From Propylenella binzhouense (GTDB taxonomy: Bacteria; Pseudomonadota; Alphaproteobacteria; Rhizobiales; Afifellaceae), in the NCBI RefSeq assembly GCF_009866965.1, contig NZ_SPKJ01000039.1, positions 1 to 35,609 of the forward strand: a stretch of DNA of 35,609 bases, in the 5' to 3' direction. Shown here piece after piece: positions 1 to 8,397 of the stretch. Numbering within the stretch: the first letter of the stretch is position 1; each line of letters opens with the position of its first letter. Under the pieces are notes generated by a model, which saw only the letters and a list, made by a program, of their open reading frames with translations, did not search any database and had not been told where the DNA came from. The translations under genes and the position numbers were made by a program.

Positions 1-1381
1 CCGACGGCGCCTCGTCGGCGCCGGTGCCCAAGGGGCCGAACCGGCGCTGGTCGCGGCCGCGCCGTGCCGCGCCGCTCCTCTGGAATCCGCCGCCGCGGGC
101 ACCGCCGAATTCGCGCGCCGCCCGCTCGCGGACCGCGGCCTCGTAATGGCGGCGGACGTCCGGATCGCCGATCGTCGCGACCGATTCCCGCAGCATGCGC
201 TCGACCCCGGCCCGGCGCTCCGGCGTATCGAGCCGCTGGCCGTGGACCGCGCGCCGCCACAGCATGTCCACGAGCGGATGCGGCTCCTCGATCACCTGGC
301 GGAAGGCGGCCGGGCCGTCGCGGCGGATGAGATCGTCCGGGTCCTGTCCCTCCGGCAGCAGGGCGAAGCGGAGGCTCTGGCCGGGCTTCAGGTGGGGAAG
401 CGCCGTCTCCACGGCACGGAACGCCGCCTTCAGGCCTGCTTCGTCGCCGTCGAAGCAGAGCAGGGGCTCGTCCGCCATCTGCCAGAGCAGGCGGAGCTGG
501 TCCTCCGTGAGCGCCGTCCCGAGCGGGGCCACCGTCGCCTCGAAGCCCGCCCCGACGCAGGCGATCACGTCGACATAGCCTTCGACCGCGATCAGCGTCG
601 ACTTGCGGGATGCCGCGCGTGCGGCGTGGCCGTTATAGAGGACGCGCCCCTTGTGGAAGAGCGGGGTCTCCGGGGAGTTGAGATATTTCGCCTGCGCCTC
701 GGGGGAGAGCGCGCGGCCGCCGAAGGCGATCACCCTGCCGCGCAGGTCCGTGATCGGGAACATGACGCGGTCGCGGAAGCGGTCGTAGGAGACCGGAATG
801 TCCGCCCCCGCGACGAGGAGGCCCGCCTCCACCATCTGCTCCTGGGAAAGGCCGGCGCCGGCGAGAGCCTCCTTCAGGGCGTTGCGGCTCGCGGGCGCAT
901 AGCCGAGGCGGAACCGCCGCTGCGTGTCGGGCCCGAGCCCGCGGTCGCGCAGATAGGCGCGCGCCCGTGCGCCCTCCGGCTGCTGCAGCGCCGCCTCGTA
1001 GAACCGCGCCGCCGCTTCGGTGACGTCGTAGAGCGAGGTGCGGATCCGCTCGCGCTCCGCGTCGCGGAAATCCTCCTTCGGCAGCGGCACGCCGGCCTGT
1101 TCGGCGAGCTGCGTCACCGCCTCGGGAAAGGTCAGTCCCTCGGCCTCGACGAGGAAGGTGAAATGGTCGCCGGAAACGCCGCAGCCGAAGCAGTGATAGC
1201 GGCCCTTGCGGTTGTCCGCGTGGAAGGAGGGCGTCTTTTCGCCGTGGAACGGGCAGCAGGCCCAGAAGTCGCCGCGGCCCGGATTGGATTTCCGCTTGTC
1301 CCAGGAAGCCCGCCGCCCGACGACCTCCGAGATCGGGATGCGGGCTCGGATCTCGTCTAGGAGGTGCGGGGGAAAGCGCAT
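1..1381 (-). CDS. dnaG: DNA primase DnaG (3' end beyond left edge)
   Basis: This gene makes the RNA primers for replication and acts with the DnaB helicase at the fork. The visible 460 residues hold the N-terminal CHC2 zinc finger (C43, H46, C64, C67) and the catalytic core. The TOPRIM acidic residues are E267 (in AVEGYVD) and D311/D313 (in FDGDEAG), spaced as in E. coli DnaG. The reading frame is still open at base 2, in an Arg/Gly-rich linker, so the C-terminal helicase-binding domain lies outside the window; family length is about 600-650 residues. The ATG at 1381 gives the usual MRFPP start, though no clear ribosome binding site precedes it. A GatB/YqeY gene lies 100 bases upstream on the same strand, a common alphaproteobacterial pair, usually followed by rpoD. 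Confidence 0.96.
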   Translation of the reverse strand, partial: MRFPPHLLDEIRARIPISEVVGRRASWDKRKSNPGRGDFWACCPFHGEKTPSFHADNRKGRYHCFGCGVSGDHFTFLVEAEGLTFPEAVTQLAEQAGVPLPKEDFRDAERERIRTSLYDVTEAAARFYEAALQQPEGARARAYLRDRGLGPDTQRRFRLGYAPASRNALKEALAGAGLSQEQMVEAGLLVAGADIPVSYDRFRDRVMFPITDLRGRVIAFGGRALSPEAQAKYLNSPETPLFHKGRVLYNGHAARAASRKSTLIAVEGYVDVIACVGAGFEATVAPLGTALTEDQLRLLWQMADEPLLCFDGDEAGLKAAFRAVETALPHLKPGQSLRFALLPEGQDPDDLIRRDGPAAFRQVIEEPHPLVDMLWRRAVHGQRLDTPERRAGVERMLRESVATIGDPDVRRHYEAAVRERAAREFGGARGGGFQRSGAARRGRDQRRFGPLGTGADEAPS

Positions 1382-1481
1382 CGGGAACCCGGATCAGCAC
1401 TGCCGAACGAGAAAGCAAGTCTATTCGCAAGAGTGCGCCGTCGTCCCCGGTTTTCACAGGGCGGGACGGCGCCCGGGGGTC

Positions 1482-1931
1482 CTACTTCAGGATCTCCTTC
1501 ACGACGGCGCTTGCCTTGGAGAAATCCATCTTGCCGGGATAGCGCTCCTTGAGCAGGCCCATGCAGCGGCCCATGTCGCGCAGGCCGTTCGCGCCGACCT
1601 CGCCGACCACGGCCCGGCAGACCTGCTTCACTTCCTCCTCCGCCATCTGCTTGGGCAGGAAGTCGCAGATGACCTTGATCTCGTCCCGCTCGCGGCCGGC
1701 GAGGTCGAGCCGGCCCGCCTCCTCGTAGAGGCGGAAGGATTCCTCGCGCTGCCGGATCATCTTGGCGAGAATGCCAAGGATCTCCTCGTCGGAGACCCCG
1801 TCGCGGCCCTTGCCGCGCGCCTCGATGTCCCGGTCCTTGATCGCGGCCAGGATGAGACGCAGCGTCGCGATCCGCGTCTTGTCGCGGCTCTTGGTTGCTT
1901 CCTTCAAAGCGTCGTTGAACGCCTCGCGCAT
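1482..1931 (-). CDS. GatB/YqeY domain protein
   Basis: This is a 149-residue stand-alone GatB/YqeY domain protein. The family resembles the tRNA-binding tail of GatB, the amidotransferase subunit that converts mischarged Asp-tRNA(Asn) or Glu-tRNA(Gln); the function of free-standing members is not settled. The sequence begins MREAFNDALKEA and is almost entirely helical and charged. It carries the family's CDFLPKQMAEEE and GLLKERYPGKMD blocks, the latter close to the C-terminus, and its length is normal. A GAGGTG ribosome binding site sits six bases before the ATG at 1931. It is transcribed toward dnaG, probably as one operon, and is divergent from carA. The aspS in this window has residues of a non-discriminating enzyme, so a role near tRNA amidation is attractive but only inferred. 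Confidence 0.9.
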   Translation of the reverse strand: MREAFNDALKEATKSRDKTRIATLRLILAAIKDRDIEARGKGRDGVSDEEILGILAKMIRQREESFRLYEEAGRLDLAGRERDEIKVICDFLPKQMAEEEVKQVCRAVVGEVGANGLRDMGRCMGLLKERYPGKMDFSKASAVVKEILK

Positions 1932-2015
1932 CGAACACCTCGGGATAGCTGCGACCCGGGCGGGTCCGCCCGGCTGCAAAGCCATCATCTTGTCATGAAA
2001 GTCAAAGATTGAGCG

Positions 2016-2033
2016 CGGCCGTTGGATCGGCCG
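2016..2033. repeat. Inverted repeat in yqeY/carA intergenic region
   Basis: Perfect 6-base arms (CGGCCG) flank a 6-base loop. It lies between the divergent yqeY and carA starts and could be a weak hairpin or a binding site. Arms this G+C-rich can arise by chance in this genome. Confidence 0.3.
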
Positions 2034-2083
2034 ATCACCCCGCTTGCGTTGACGAGCCCCGAGCCGGTCACTACGTTTCCGTC

Positions 2084-2100
2084 CGCTGCATGATGCAGCG
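2084..2100. promoter_or_regulatory. 17-bp dyad upstream of carA, candidate operator
   Basis: CGCTGCA-TGA-TGCAGCG is a perfect 7-base inverted repeat with a 3-base centre, ending 77 bases before the carA ATG. A -10-like TATATA lies at 2114-2119, just downstream, so a protein bound here would sit over the -35 region. No known operator is recognised; the call rests on symmetry and position only. Confidence 0.35.
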
Positions 2101-2177
2101 CACAAGCACGCAATATATAGGGATCGTAGGCCCGGCCGCAACAGCGTCCGGACGCCGGCGGTCAGCGACGAGGCAGC

Positions 2178-3386
2178 ATGGATATCACCCCGCCCTGGAG
2201 CGAAGCGAAGCCGACGGCCCTGCTCGTCTTCGCCGATGGCACGATCGTGGAGGGAACGGGCGCCGGCCTGGTCGGCAAGGCGACCGGCGAGGTCTGCTTC
2301 AACACGGCGATGACGGGTTACGAGGAGATCCTGACCGACCCGTCCTATGCCGGCCAGATCGTCACGTTCACCTTCCCGCATATCGGCAATGTCGGAGCCA
2401 ACGAGAACGACATCGAGACCGTGAACATGGCGCAGGCATCCGGGGTGCGGGGCTGCGTCCTGCGCGCGGACATCACGGCGCCGTCGAACTGGCGGGCGAC
2501 CCGGGACTTCGACCAGTGGCTGAAGGCGCGGGGAATCGTGGCGGTGACGGGCGTGGACACGCGCGCGCTGACGGCGCTGATCCGCGACAGGGGCATGCCG
2601 AACGCCGTCATCGCGCACGATCCGAAGGGCGAGTTCGACCGCGACGCGCTGGTGCGCGAGGCGGCGGCGCTTCATTCGATGGCCGGCCTCGACCTCGTGC
2701 CCGAGGTCACCACCGGGCAGACCTTCACCTGGGACGAGACGGCCTGGCAGGACGGCGTCGGATACGGGCGCCAGGAGGCGCCGGAATTCCACGTCGTGGC
2801 GGTCGATTACGGGATCAAGCGCAACATCCTGCGGCTCTTGGCGAGCCGCGGCTGCCGGATCACCGTGCTGCCGGCGACGGCGACCGCGGAGGACATCCTC
2901 GCCCACGATCCCGACGGCGTCTTCCTGTCGAACGGTCCCGGCGACCCGGCCGAGACCGGAAGATATGCCGTTCCGGCCATCCGTGAGGTGGTCGACGCGG
3001 GTGTTCCCACCTTCGGCATCTGCCTCGGCCACCAGATGCTGGGTCTCGCGCTCGGCGGACGTACGGCCAAGATGGGGCAGGGTCATCACGGGGCGAATCA
3101 CCCCGTGAAGGACTTCACCACCGGGAAGGTCGAGATCACGTCGATGAACCACGGCTTCGCGCTCGACCGCGACAGCCTGCCGGCCGACGTGGAGGAGACC
3201 CATGTCTCGCTCTTCGACGGCTCGAATTGCGGCATCCGGCTCAAGGGCCGGCCGGTCTTCTCCGTGCAGTACCACCCGGAGGCCTCGCCTGGCCCGAAGG
3301 ACAGCCACTATCTCTTCGGCCGGTTCGTCGACCTCATGCGCGAGCGGCGCGCGGCGGAGAAGGGGGACCTGGCCGAGGCGAGCTGA
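2178..3386 (+). CDS. carA: Carbamoyl-phosphate synthase small subunit CarA
   Basis: This is the glutamine-hydrolysing subunit (402 residues) that passes ammonia to CarB for carbamoyl phosphate, the precursor of arginine and pyrimidines. The N-terminal CPSase small-chain domain has the typical FNTAMTGYEEILTDPSY stretch. The class I glutamine amidotransferase domain follows, with SNGPGDP, the nucleophile C282 in GICLGHQ, and H366/E368 in YHPEA. A purine-rich GACGAGGCAGC precedes the ATG. The gene is divergent from yqeY and dnaG, as in many alphaproteobacteria, but the next gene is a convergent bamE, so carB is not adjacent and must be elsewhere. A 17-bp dyad and a -10-like TATATA lie upstream. 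Confidence 0.97.
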   Translation: MDITPPWSEAKPTALLVFADGTIVEGTGAGLVGKATGEVCFNTAMTGYEEILTDPSYAGQIVTFTFPHIGNVGANENDIETVNMAQASGVRGCVLRADITAPSNWRATRDFDQWLKARGIVAVTGVDTRALTALIRDRGMPNAVIAHDPKGEFDRDALVREAAALHSMAGLDLVPEVTTGQTFTWDETAWQDGVGYGRQEAPEFHVVAVDYGIKRNILRLLASRGCRITVLPATATAEDILAHDPDGVFLSNGPGDPAETGRYAVPAIREVVDAGVPTFGICLGHQMLGLALGGRTAKMGQGHHGANHPVKDFTTGKVEITSMNHGFALDRDSLPADVEETHVSLFDGSNCGIRLKGRPVFSVQYHPEASPGPKDSHYLFGRFVDLMRERRAAEKGDLAEAS

Positions 3387-3388
3387 GG

Positions 3389-3420
3389 AGGCGGGCCGAG
3401 GATTTCCCCCGCCCGCCTTT
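3389..3420 (+). terminator. Hairpin terminator between carA and bamE
   Basis: An 8-bp stem (AGGCGGGC with GCCCGCCT, 3389-3396 and 3411-3418) begins three bases after the carA stop and is followed by TTTCT. It lies between convergent genes, and on the other strand AAAGGCGGGC precedes the same stem, so it may serve both. Confidence 0.65.
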
Positions 3421-3423
3421 CTG

Positions 3424-3888
3424 CTACTGGACGGCGCCGAAGTTCCCGGCGGCCGACAGGAGCTGGCTGATGAAGGAGAAGTCCTTGCCCGCGGTCGGCG
3501 TCGTCTGCGCCACGAAGTCGAAGACGCGGCCATCCTTCAGGCCGTAATCCGCAATCTGCCGGACCTGCTGGTTCTCGTCGAAATAGACGGCGAGCACGTG
3601 CTGGTCGACGATGTGCGGGTTCATGAACGCCACCGGCCGGGACGCCGTCTGGGAGATGTAGTAGAAGGCCTCGCCGCCGAAATCCGCCGTGGTGGACGGC
3701 GTGCCGAGCGCCACGAGAACCTGTTCGCGGGGCGCGCCGATCGGGACCTGCTCGATCGCCGTCTGCGACATTACATATCCGCGATGGAAGGTCTCGCCGA
3801 TGCAGCCTGTGAGCAGCGTGCTCGCGAAGAGGGTGGCCGCAGCCGCCGCAGTCTTGAAGAAACCGGTCCTGGCGATCATGGAGAACAT
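3424..3888 (-). CDS. bamE: Outer-membrane assembly lipoprotein BamE (SmpA/OmlA)
   Basis: BamE is a small lipoprotein of the BAM complex that folds beta-barrel proteins into the outer membrane. The product has 154 residues with a lipoprotein signal ending in LLTGC, so C29 would be lipidated. The SmpA/OmlA domain follows with IPIGAPREQVLVALGTPS-like family sequence (here VPIGAPREQV and ALGTPSTT) and the repeated aromatic strand EAFYYIS. I chose the ATG at 3888 because AAGGA lies six bases before it; the ATG at 3894 is two codons longer but abuts that site. Divergence from the CBP3-like gene upstream of plsX-fabH is a conserved alphaproteobacterial arrangement, which supports the name. Confidence 0.9.
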   Translation of the reverse strand: MFSMIARTGFFKTAAAAATLFASTLLTGCIGETFHRGYVMSQTAIEQVPIGAPREQVLVALGTPSTTADFGGEAFYYISQTASRPVAFMNPHIVDQHVLAVYFDENQQVRQIADYGLKDGRVFDFVAQTTPTAGKDFSFISQLLSAAGNFGAVQ

Positions 3889-4004
3889 GCTCATTCCTTC
3901 TCTGCCGCGTAGCTAGCCGTGACCGTTCTCCGTGGCAATGGTGCGGCGGACCCGGCGCGGCGCCCGTCCGCCGGCCCGACCCCGCAGGAAGCTGGAAAAG
4001 AACG

Positions 4005-4556
4005 ATGCTGAGACACTGGCGCCGAAGCCGAGAGGAACGCGATTCGGCCGAACGGCTCTATGCCGCCGTCGTCGACGCCGCGCGGAGACCCGAATTCTAC
4101 GAGGGGCTCGGCGTGCCGGATACCGTGGAGGGGCGATTCGAGCTGCTCGCCCTCCACTTCTATCCGGTGATCCACCGGCTGATGTACCGCCCCGACGGCG
4201 ATCCGGAGCTGGCGCGCCGGCTCTCGGAGGCGTTCGTCCGCGACATGGACGCGGTCCATCGCGAGATGGGGATCGGCGACATCAGCGTGCCGAAGCGCCT
4301 GAAGAAGCTCTACGGCGTGTTCGCCGGCCGGATCAGCGCCTACCGGGACGGCCTCCGGCAGGGCGGGGAAGCGCTGGCGGACGTGCTCGACCGGACGATC
4401 TTCTTCGGGCGGTCCGACCGTCAGGCCGCGGCGCGGCTCGCCGCCTATCTCGCCGAGGCCGTCGCCGGCCTCGAGGACGCCGATCTCGCGGAATGGCGCG
4501 CCGGCGCGGTGCGCTATCCGGGCCCGCCCGCCGAAGCAATGGAGGCGAATCGATGA
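4005..4556 (+). CDS. Ubiquinol-cytochrome c chaperone family protein (CBP3-like)
   Basis: This 183-residue protein belongs to the ubiquinol-cytochrome c chaperone family, whose mitochondrial member Cbp3 assists cytochrome b synthesis and assembly of complex III. It is helical throughout, with the family pattern PEFYEGLGVPDTVEGRFEL, then LHFYPVIHRL, a DMDAVHREMGIGD segment and PKRLKKLYGVFAGR. There is no signal peptide or membrane segment, so it should be cytoplasmic or peripheral. GGAAAAGA precedes the ATG at 4005. The stop overlaps the start of the yceD-like gene by four bases (ATGA), so the two are translationally coupled. The bacterial function is inferred from the family. Confidence 0.88.
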   Translation: MLRHWRRSREERDSAERLYAAVVDAARRPEFYEGLGVPDTVEGRFELLALHFYPVIHRLMYRPDGDPELARRLSEAFVRDMDAVHREMGIGDISVPKRLKKLYGVFAGRISAYRDGLRQGGEALADVLDRTIFFGRSDRQAAARLAAYLAEAVAGLEDADLAEWRAGAVRYPGPPAEAMEANR

Positions 4557-5080
4557 GCGCTCCCGCTTTCTCCTACGCCGTCCCGGTCGGCGACATATCC
4601 GACCAGGGCAGGAGCTATCGCATCGAGGCGGATGCCGTGCAGCGGACCGCGCTGGCGCAGGATCTCGGGATTCCGGCGGTCGAATCGCTCGCCGCCGACC
4701 TCACCCTCCGGCCGGTGCGGGGGTCGGCGTTCAACGTGCGCGGGACGCTGCGGGCCCGCGTCGTCCAGACCTGCGTCGTCTCGCTCGAGCCGGTGACGCA
4801 GGAGGTGGTCGAGCCGGTCGACGTCCTGCTGGTGCAGGAGGAGAGCGAGAACCGCCACCAGAAGGAGGTCTTCGTCGACGCCCTCGAGGCCGACGGGCCG
4901 GAGGTCTACCGCAACGGCCGAATCGATCTCGGCGTCATCGTCGCCGAGCATCTGGCGCTCGGCCTCGATCCCTATCCGCGCGCGCCGCAGACGGATTTCG
5001 GCGGCCATGTCGAGGACGAGCCCGGCCCGGAGGAGTCGCCCTTCGCCGCGCTCGGGGCCCTGAAGCCCCCGAGGAACTAG
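4553..5080 (+). CDS. YceD family protein (DUF177)
   Basis: This is a 175-residue protein of the YceD/DUF177 family, found next to plsX or rpmF in many bacteria and linked by others to 23S rRNA metabolism; its biochemical role is not established. The visible family core is the strand-rich segment LRARVVQTCVVSLEPVTQEVVEPVDVLL, followed by the acidic loop and IDLGVIVAEHLALGLDPYPR, which is characteristic of the family. It starts inside the stop of the CBP3-like gene (ATGA). An 82-base gap with a possible promoter separates it from plsX. No cysteine pairs are present apart from the single conserved C in TCVVSLEP. Confidence 0.88.
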   Translation: MSAPAFSYAVPVGDISDQGRSYRIEADAVQRTALAQDLGIPAVESLAADLTLRPVRGSAFNVRGTLRARVVQTCVVSLEPVTQEVVEPVDVLLVQEESENRHQKEVFVDALEADGPEVYRNGRIDLGVIVAEHLALGLDPYPRAPQTDFGGHVEDEPGPEESPFAALGALKPPRN

Positions 5081-5103
5081 CGCTATGGCCCCGGCCTTCC
5101 TTC

Positions 5104-5131
5104 TTGTCTTGGCGGCACCAGACGCTATTGT
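5104..5131 (+). promoter_or_regulatory. Candidate plsX promoter
   Basis: TTGTCT, a 16-base spacer and TATTGT lie in the 82-base gap before plsX. Each box matches four of six sigma-70 consensus bases. It would let plsX-fabH be transcribed independently of the upstream genes. Confidence 0.35.
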
Positions 5132-5162
5132 CCGCCGGCCGCGCCGAGGACGCTCTGGATGA

Positions 5163-6218
5163 ATGGCTGATCCGATCACGATCTCGCTGGACGCCATGGG
5201 CGGCGACCGGGCGCCGGACGTGATCATTGCCGGCGCAGCGCTTGCTCTCCAGCGATGCCCCGATCTCCGATTCGCGATCTACGGGCGCGCCGCCGCGGTC
5301 GAGCCGCTGCTGCGCCATTATGCGGCGCTCCGCGACGCCTCCGTGCTGCACGACTGCGAGGTCGTCGTCCAGATGGACGACAAGCCGAGCCAGGCGCTCC
5401 GCAAGGGGCGCTGGAAGTCCAGCATGTGGCGGGCGATCCAGGCCGTGCGCGACGGCGAGGCGAAGGCCGCGGTCTCGGCCGGCAATACCGGCGCGCTGAT
5501 GGCGATGTCGAAGTTCTGCCTGAAGATGATCGCGGGCATCGAGCGCCCGGCGATCGCGGCGATCTGGCCGACGCTGCGCGGCGAGAGCGTGGTGCTCGAC
5601 GTCGGCGCGACGATCGGCTCCGACACGCAGATGCTGGTCGATTTCGCCGTCATGGGCGCGGCCATGGCCCGGGTGGTCTTCGACCTGGAGCGGCCGACCG
5701 TCGGACTGCTGAATGTCGGCGTGGAGGAGATCAAGGGCGTCGAGGAGGTCAGGGAGGCGGCCCGCATCCTGCGCGAGAGCCTGCAGACCCATTTCGAGTA
5801 TCACGGCTTCGTCGAAGGCGACGACCTCGGGCGCGGAACGGTGGACGTCGTGGTCACGGAGGGCTTTGCCGGCAACATCGCGCTCAAGACCGCGGAAGGC
5901 ACCGCCCGGCAGATCTCCGAATATCTGAGGGCGGCGATGTCGCGCACGCTGATGGCGCGGCTCGGCTATCTCCTGGCCCGCTCTGCCTTCGACCGCCTTC
6001 GCGAAAAGATGGACCCCCGCAAGGTGAACGGGGGCGTGTTTCTGGGATTGAACGGAATGGTGATAAAGAGTCACGGCGGCACCGACGCGGAAGGCTTCGC
6101 GAGCGCCGTCGAATTGGCACGCGACATGGCACGGCACGATCTCGTGCTCCAGATCGCGCGCCACCGCATCGAGGTGGCGGGGCCGGAGCCGATCCGCGCC
6201 GGAGCGCTCAGCGCATGA
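5163..6218 (+). CDS. plsX: Phosphate acyltransferase PlsX
   Basis: PlsX converts acyl-ACP to acyl-phosphate, the acyl donor for PlsY in the first step of phospholipid synthesis, at the inner face of the membrane. The product has 351 residues, normal for the family. It opens with the diagnostic [15 protein letters not shown] and also has [20 protein letters not shown] and [18 protein letters not shown]. The ATG at 5163 follows the purine-rich GGATGA. Its stop overlaps the fabH start by four bases (ATGA), tying phospholipid and fatty-acid initiation enzymes together. The operon appears to continue to ihfA and the MerR-type gene. Confidence 0.97.
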   Translation: MADPITISLDAMGGDRAPDVIIAGAALALQRCPDLRFAIYGRAAAVEPLLRHYAALRDASVLHDCEVVVQMDDKPSQALRKGRWKSSMWRAIQAVRDGEAKAAVSAGNTGALMAMSKFCLKMIAGIERPAIAAIWPTLRGESVVLDVGATIGSDTQMLVDFAVMGAAMARVVFDLERPTVGLLNVGVEEIKGVEEVREAARILRESLQTHFEYHGFVEGDDLGRGTVDVVVTEGFAGNIALKTAEGTARQISEYLRAAMSRTLMARLGYLLARSAFDRLREKMDPRKVNGGVFLGLNGMVIKSHGGTDAEGFASAVELARDMARHDLVLQIARHRIEVAGPEPIRAGALSA

Positions 6219-7186
6219 TCCGATCCGTGGTACTCGGGATCGGCAGTCATCTACCCGAGAAGGTCCTGACGAACGCCGATCTCGGCACGATCGTCGACAC
6301 CTCCGACGAATGGATCGTGCAGCGGACCGGAATCCGCGAGCGGCGGGTGGCGGCCGAGGGGGAGCTCACGTCCGACCTCGCCTTGGCCGCCGCCGAGAAG
6401 GCGCTTGCCGATGCCGGCCTCGACGCGCAGGCGATCGACCTCATCGTGCTCGCCACGTCGACGCCGGACAACACCTTTCCCGCGTCGGCGGTGACAGTCC
6501 AGGACCGGCTCGGAATCCGCCACGGCGCCGCCTTCGACCTCCAGGCCGTCTGCTCGGGCTTCGTGTTCGCGCTCTCGACCGCCGACGCGCTCCTGCGGAC
6601 CGGCCAGTTCCGGCGCGCGCTCGTGATCGGGGCGGAGACGTTCAGCCGGATTCTCGACTGGACCGACCGCACCACCTGCGTCCTGTTCGGCGACGGCGCG
6701 GGTGCCGTGGTCCTCGAGGCGCGGGAAGAGGCGGGTGGAAACGCCGACCGCGGCATCCTCACGTCGCATCTGCGCTCGGACGGCCAGCACAAGCAGAAGC
6801 TCTATGTCGACGGCGGACCGTCCTCGACGCGGACCGTGGGCCATCTCCGGATGGAGGGCAGGGAGGTGTTCAAGCACGCGGTCGGCATGATCACGGACGT
6901 GATCGAGGAGGCCTTCGCCGCAACCGGGACCGGCCCGGACGACGTCGACTGGTTCGTCCCCCATCAGGCCAACAAGCGGATCATCGACGCGAGCGCGAAG
7001 AAGCTCGGCATCGCGCCGGAAAAGGTGGTCTGCACCGTCGACCATCACGGAAACACGTCCGCGGCCTCGATTCCGCTCGCCCTCGACGAAGCCTGCCGCG
7101 ACGGGCGCGTGAAGCCCGGCGACCTCGTCCTGCTCGAGGCGATGGGGGGCGGCTTCACCTGGGGATCCGTATTGCTGCGCTGGTAG
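6215..7186 (+). CDS. fabH: 3-oxoacyl-ACP synthase III FabH
   Basis: FabH condenses an acyl-CoA primer with malonyl-ACP to start type II fatty-acid synthesis in the cytoplasm. The 323-residue protein has the full catalytic triad: C113 in the AVCSGF motif, H250 in VPHQANKRI and N280 in HHGNTSAAS. Other family markers are [15 protein letters not shown] near the N-terminus and the C-terminal [13 protein letters not shown]. The start is the ATG at 6215, which overlaps the plsX stop. Length and order are those of the usual plsX-fabH pair. Primer preference (acetyl or branched) cannot be read from the sequence. Confidence 0.97.
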   Translation: MIRSVVLGIGSHLPEKVLTNADLGTIVDTSDEWIVQRTGIRERRVAAEGELTSDLALAAAEKALADAGLDAQAIDLIVLATSTPDNTFPASAVTVQDRLGIRHGAAFDLQAVCSGFVFALSTADALLRTGQFRRALVIGAETFSRILDWTDRTTCVLFGDGAGAVVLEAREEAGGNADRGILTSHLRSDGQHKQKLYVDGGPSSTRTVGHLRMEGREVFKHAVGMITDVIEEAFAATGTGPDDVDWFVPHQANKRIIDASAKKLGIAPEKVVCTVDHHGNTSAASIPLALDEACRDGRVKPGDLVLLEAMGGGFTWGSVLLRW

Positions 7187-7206
7187 ATCGTTTGCTGCCA
7201 CACTGG

Positions 7207-7235
7207 TTGACCGCGTTCGTGGCCATCCATAGGGT
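7207..7235 (+). promoter_or_regulatory. Candidate ihfA promoter
   Basis: TTGACC (five of six -35 consensus bases), a 17-base spacer and TAGGGT (three of six) lie in the 99-base gap between fabH and ihfA. It would allow ihfA to be expressed apart from the lipid genes. Confidence 0.35.
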
Positions 7236-7285
7236 TGGCCGGCCCGGTTCCGGCCGGGGGCGTTATCTCAAGCTGCGGGTGGCCT

Positions 7286-7609
7286 ATGGGGGGCAAGACA
7301 GTCACGCGCGCGGACTTGGCGGAGGCCGTCTATCGACGTCTCGGTCTGTCGCGCGCTGAATCCGCCGCCATGGTGGAAATGGTGTTGCAGGAAATTTGCG
7401 AATCGATCGTCCGCGGCGAAAGCGTGAAGCTGTCGTCGTTCGGTTCCTTCGTCGTACGTGAAAAGGGCTTGCGGGTCGGCCGCAATCCCAAGACCGGGCT
7501 CGAGGTCCCGATCCCGCCGCGCCGGGTGACCGTGTTCAAGCCGAGCAACATCATGAAGCAGCGGGTGAATTCCGGCCTGGCGACGGTGCCGGCGGAGGCA
7601 GCCAAGTAG
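7286..7609 (+). CDS. ihfA: Integration host factor alpha subunit IhfA
   Basis: IhfA pairs with IhfB to bend DNA sharply in replication, recombination and sigma-54 promoters. The 107-residue protein has the HU/IHF fold: helical [16 protein letters not shown], then the [13 protein letters not shown] strand region and the DNA-inserting beta arm [17 protein letters not shown], whose proline intercalates in the family. The C-terminus is [14 protein letters not shown] chose the ATG at 7286, with GGGTGG upstream; an in-frame TTG at 7235 would add 17 residues unlike the family. Location between fabH and a MerR-type gene is the standard alphaproteobacterial place for ihfA, which favours alpha over beta or HU. 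Confidence 0.95.
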   Translation: MGGKTVTRADLAEAVYRRLGLSRAESAAMVEMVLQEICESIVRGESVKLSSFGSFVVREKGLRVGRNPKTGLEVPIPPRRVTVFKPSNIMKQRVNSGLATVPAEAAK

Positions 7610-7619
7610 ACCTCGCGAG

Positions 7620-8162
7620 ATGAAGAGCCCGGAAGCGTTCCGAACGATCAGCGAGGTCGCGGAGGACCTCGCCCTCCCGCAGCACGTCCTGCGCTTCTGG
7701 GAGACCCGATTCGCGCAGATCAAGCCGCTGAAGCGGGGCGGCGGACGGCGCTACTATCGTCCGGACGATGTCGGGCTTCTGCGCGGCATCAAGGTGCTCC
7801 TCTATGGCGAAGGGTTCACCATCAAGGGCGTGCAGCGCCTGCTGAAGGAAAAGGGCGTAGCCTTCGTCATCGCGGTCGGACAGGGCGGCTCGGTCGAAGC
7901 CGCCTCCACCCCCGAACCCTCGGTGCCGGCCGCGGATGCCGGGCCGGAGAGGGAAGCGGCGGTCGAAGCCTGGGGCGAGGAGGACGAGCCGGTCGAGCCG
8001 GTCGGCGCGGAAGCCTGGCAGGTCGAGCCCGAGCGCTCCGAGGAGGCGGACCATCGGCCTCGCGCCCGGTCCCCTGCATCGGGCGAAGCGGAGCGGCGGC
8101 TGCTCGAATCGGCCCTCACCGAACTTCTCGAAGCCAAGCGGATGCTCGATCAGGCACGCTGA
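7620..8162 (+). CDS. MerR-type transcriptional regulator
   Basis: This 180-residue protein has an N-terminal MerR winged helix: [43 protein letters not shown], residues about 9-51, followed by the wing helix [23 protein letters not shown]. After residue 85 it turns into a Glu/Ala/Pro-rich linker and a short C-terminal helix. It has no cysteine at all, so it is not a metal or redox sensor of the classical type. No effector domain is recognised. It sits ten bases after ihfA, a conserved pairing, and is probably cotranscribed. Its targets cannot be read from the sequence. Confidence 0.9.
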   Translation: MKSPEAFRTISEVAEDLALPQHVLRFWETRFAQIKPLKRGGGRRYYRPDDVGLLRGIKVLLYGEGFTIKGVQRLLKEKGVAFVIAVGQGGSVEAASTPEPSVPAADAGPEREAAVEAWGEEDEPVEPVGAEAWQVEPERSEEADHRPRARSPASGEAERRLLESALTELLEAKRMLDQAR

Positions 8163-8282
8163 ACCGTTCCGGGCATGCGGGTCGTTGCGCCGCTTGCCGC
8201 GGCGGGGCCCTTGTGCCGGCCGCGGCTCGACCGCCGCAACCGAAGTCTCCCGCGCCCTCGAATGGCCGCCGGAGCCGGGGAG

Positions 8283-8359
8283 TGGTCGGAGCGAGAGGAT
8301 TTGAACCTCCGACCCCCTGCACCCCATGCAGGTGCGCTACCAGGCTGCGCTACGCTCCG
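8283..8359 (-). tRNA. tRNA-Pro (anticodon GGG)
   Basis: This is a 77-base tRNA with a 7-bp acceptor stem (CGGAGCG with CGCTCCG), discriminator A and an encoded CCA at 8283-8285. The D arm contains AGCCTGGTAG. The anticodon stem CCTGC/GCAGG closes the loop ATGGGGT, giving anticodon GGG, which reads CCC and CCU. The T loop is GTTCAAATC. A good promoter lies directly upstream. It separates the merR gene from the polysaccharide module. Confidence 0.97.
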
Positions 8360-8368
8360 ACGGCGCGG

Positions 8369-8397
8369 ACTATAGTGGCGCCGTTTCGGCGGTTCAA
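8369..8397 (-). promoter_or_regulatory. Promoter of tRNA-Pro
   Basis: TTGAAC, a 17-base spacer and TATAGT lead to a start of transcription a few bases before the tRNA 5' end. The -35 box overlaps the stop codon of the Wzy-like gene (8394-8396), so the tRNA promoter sits inside the end of the polysaccharide operon. Confidence 0.6.

Noticed and set aside
1932-3533. Long minus-strand frame antisense to carA that reads through into YqeY
   Set aside because: Only the last 149 residues from 1931 look like a protein family and have a ribosome binding site; the rest is a shadow of carA.
7235-7285. TTG start extending ihfA by 17 codons
   Set aside because: The extension is unlike IHF proteins and overlaps a possible -10 box; ATG at 7286 fits family length.
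8283-8393. tRNA-Pro as an integration site for a mobile island
   Set aside because: There is no integrase, no direct repeat of the tRNA 3' end found on reading the far side of the polysaccharide module, and base composition looks unchanged.
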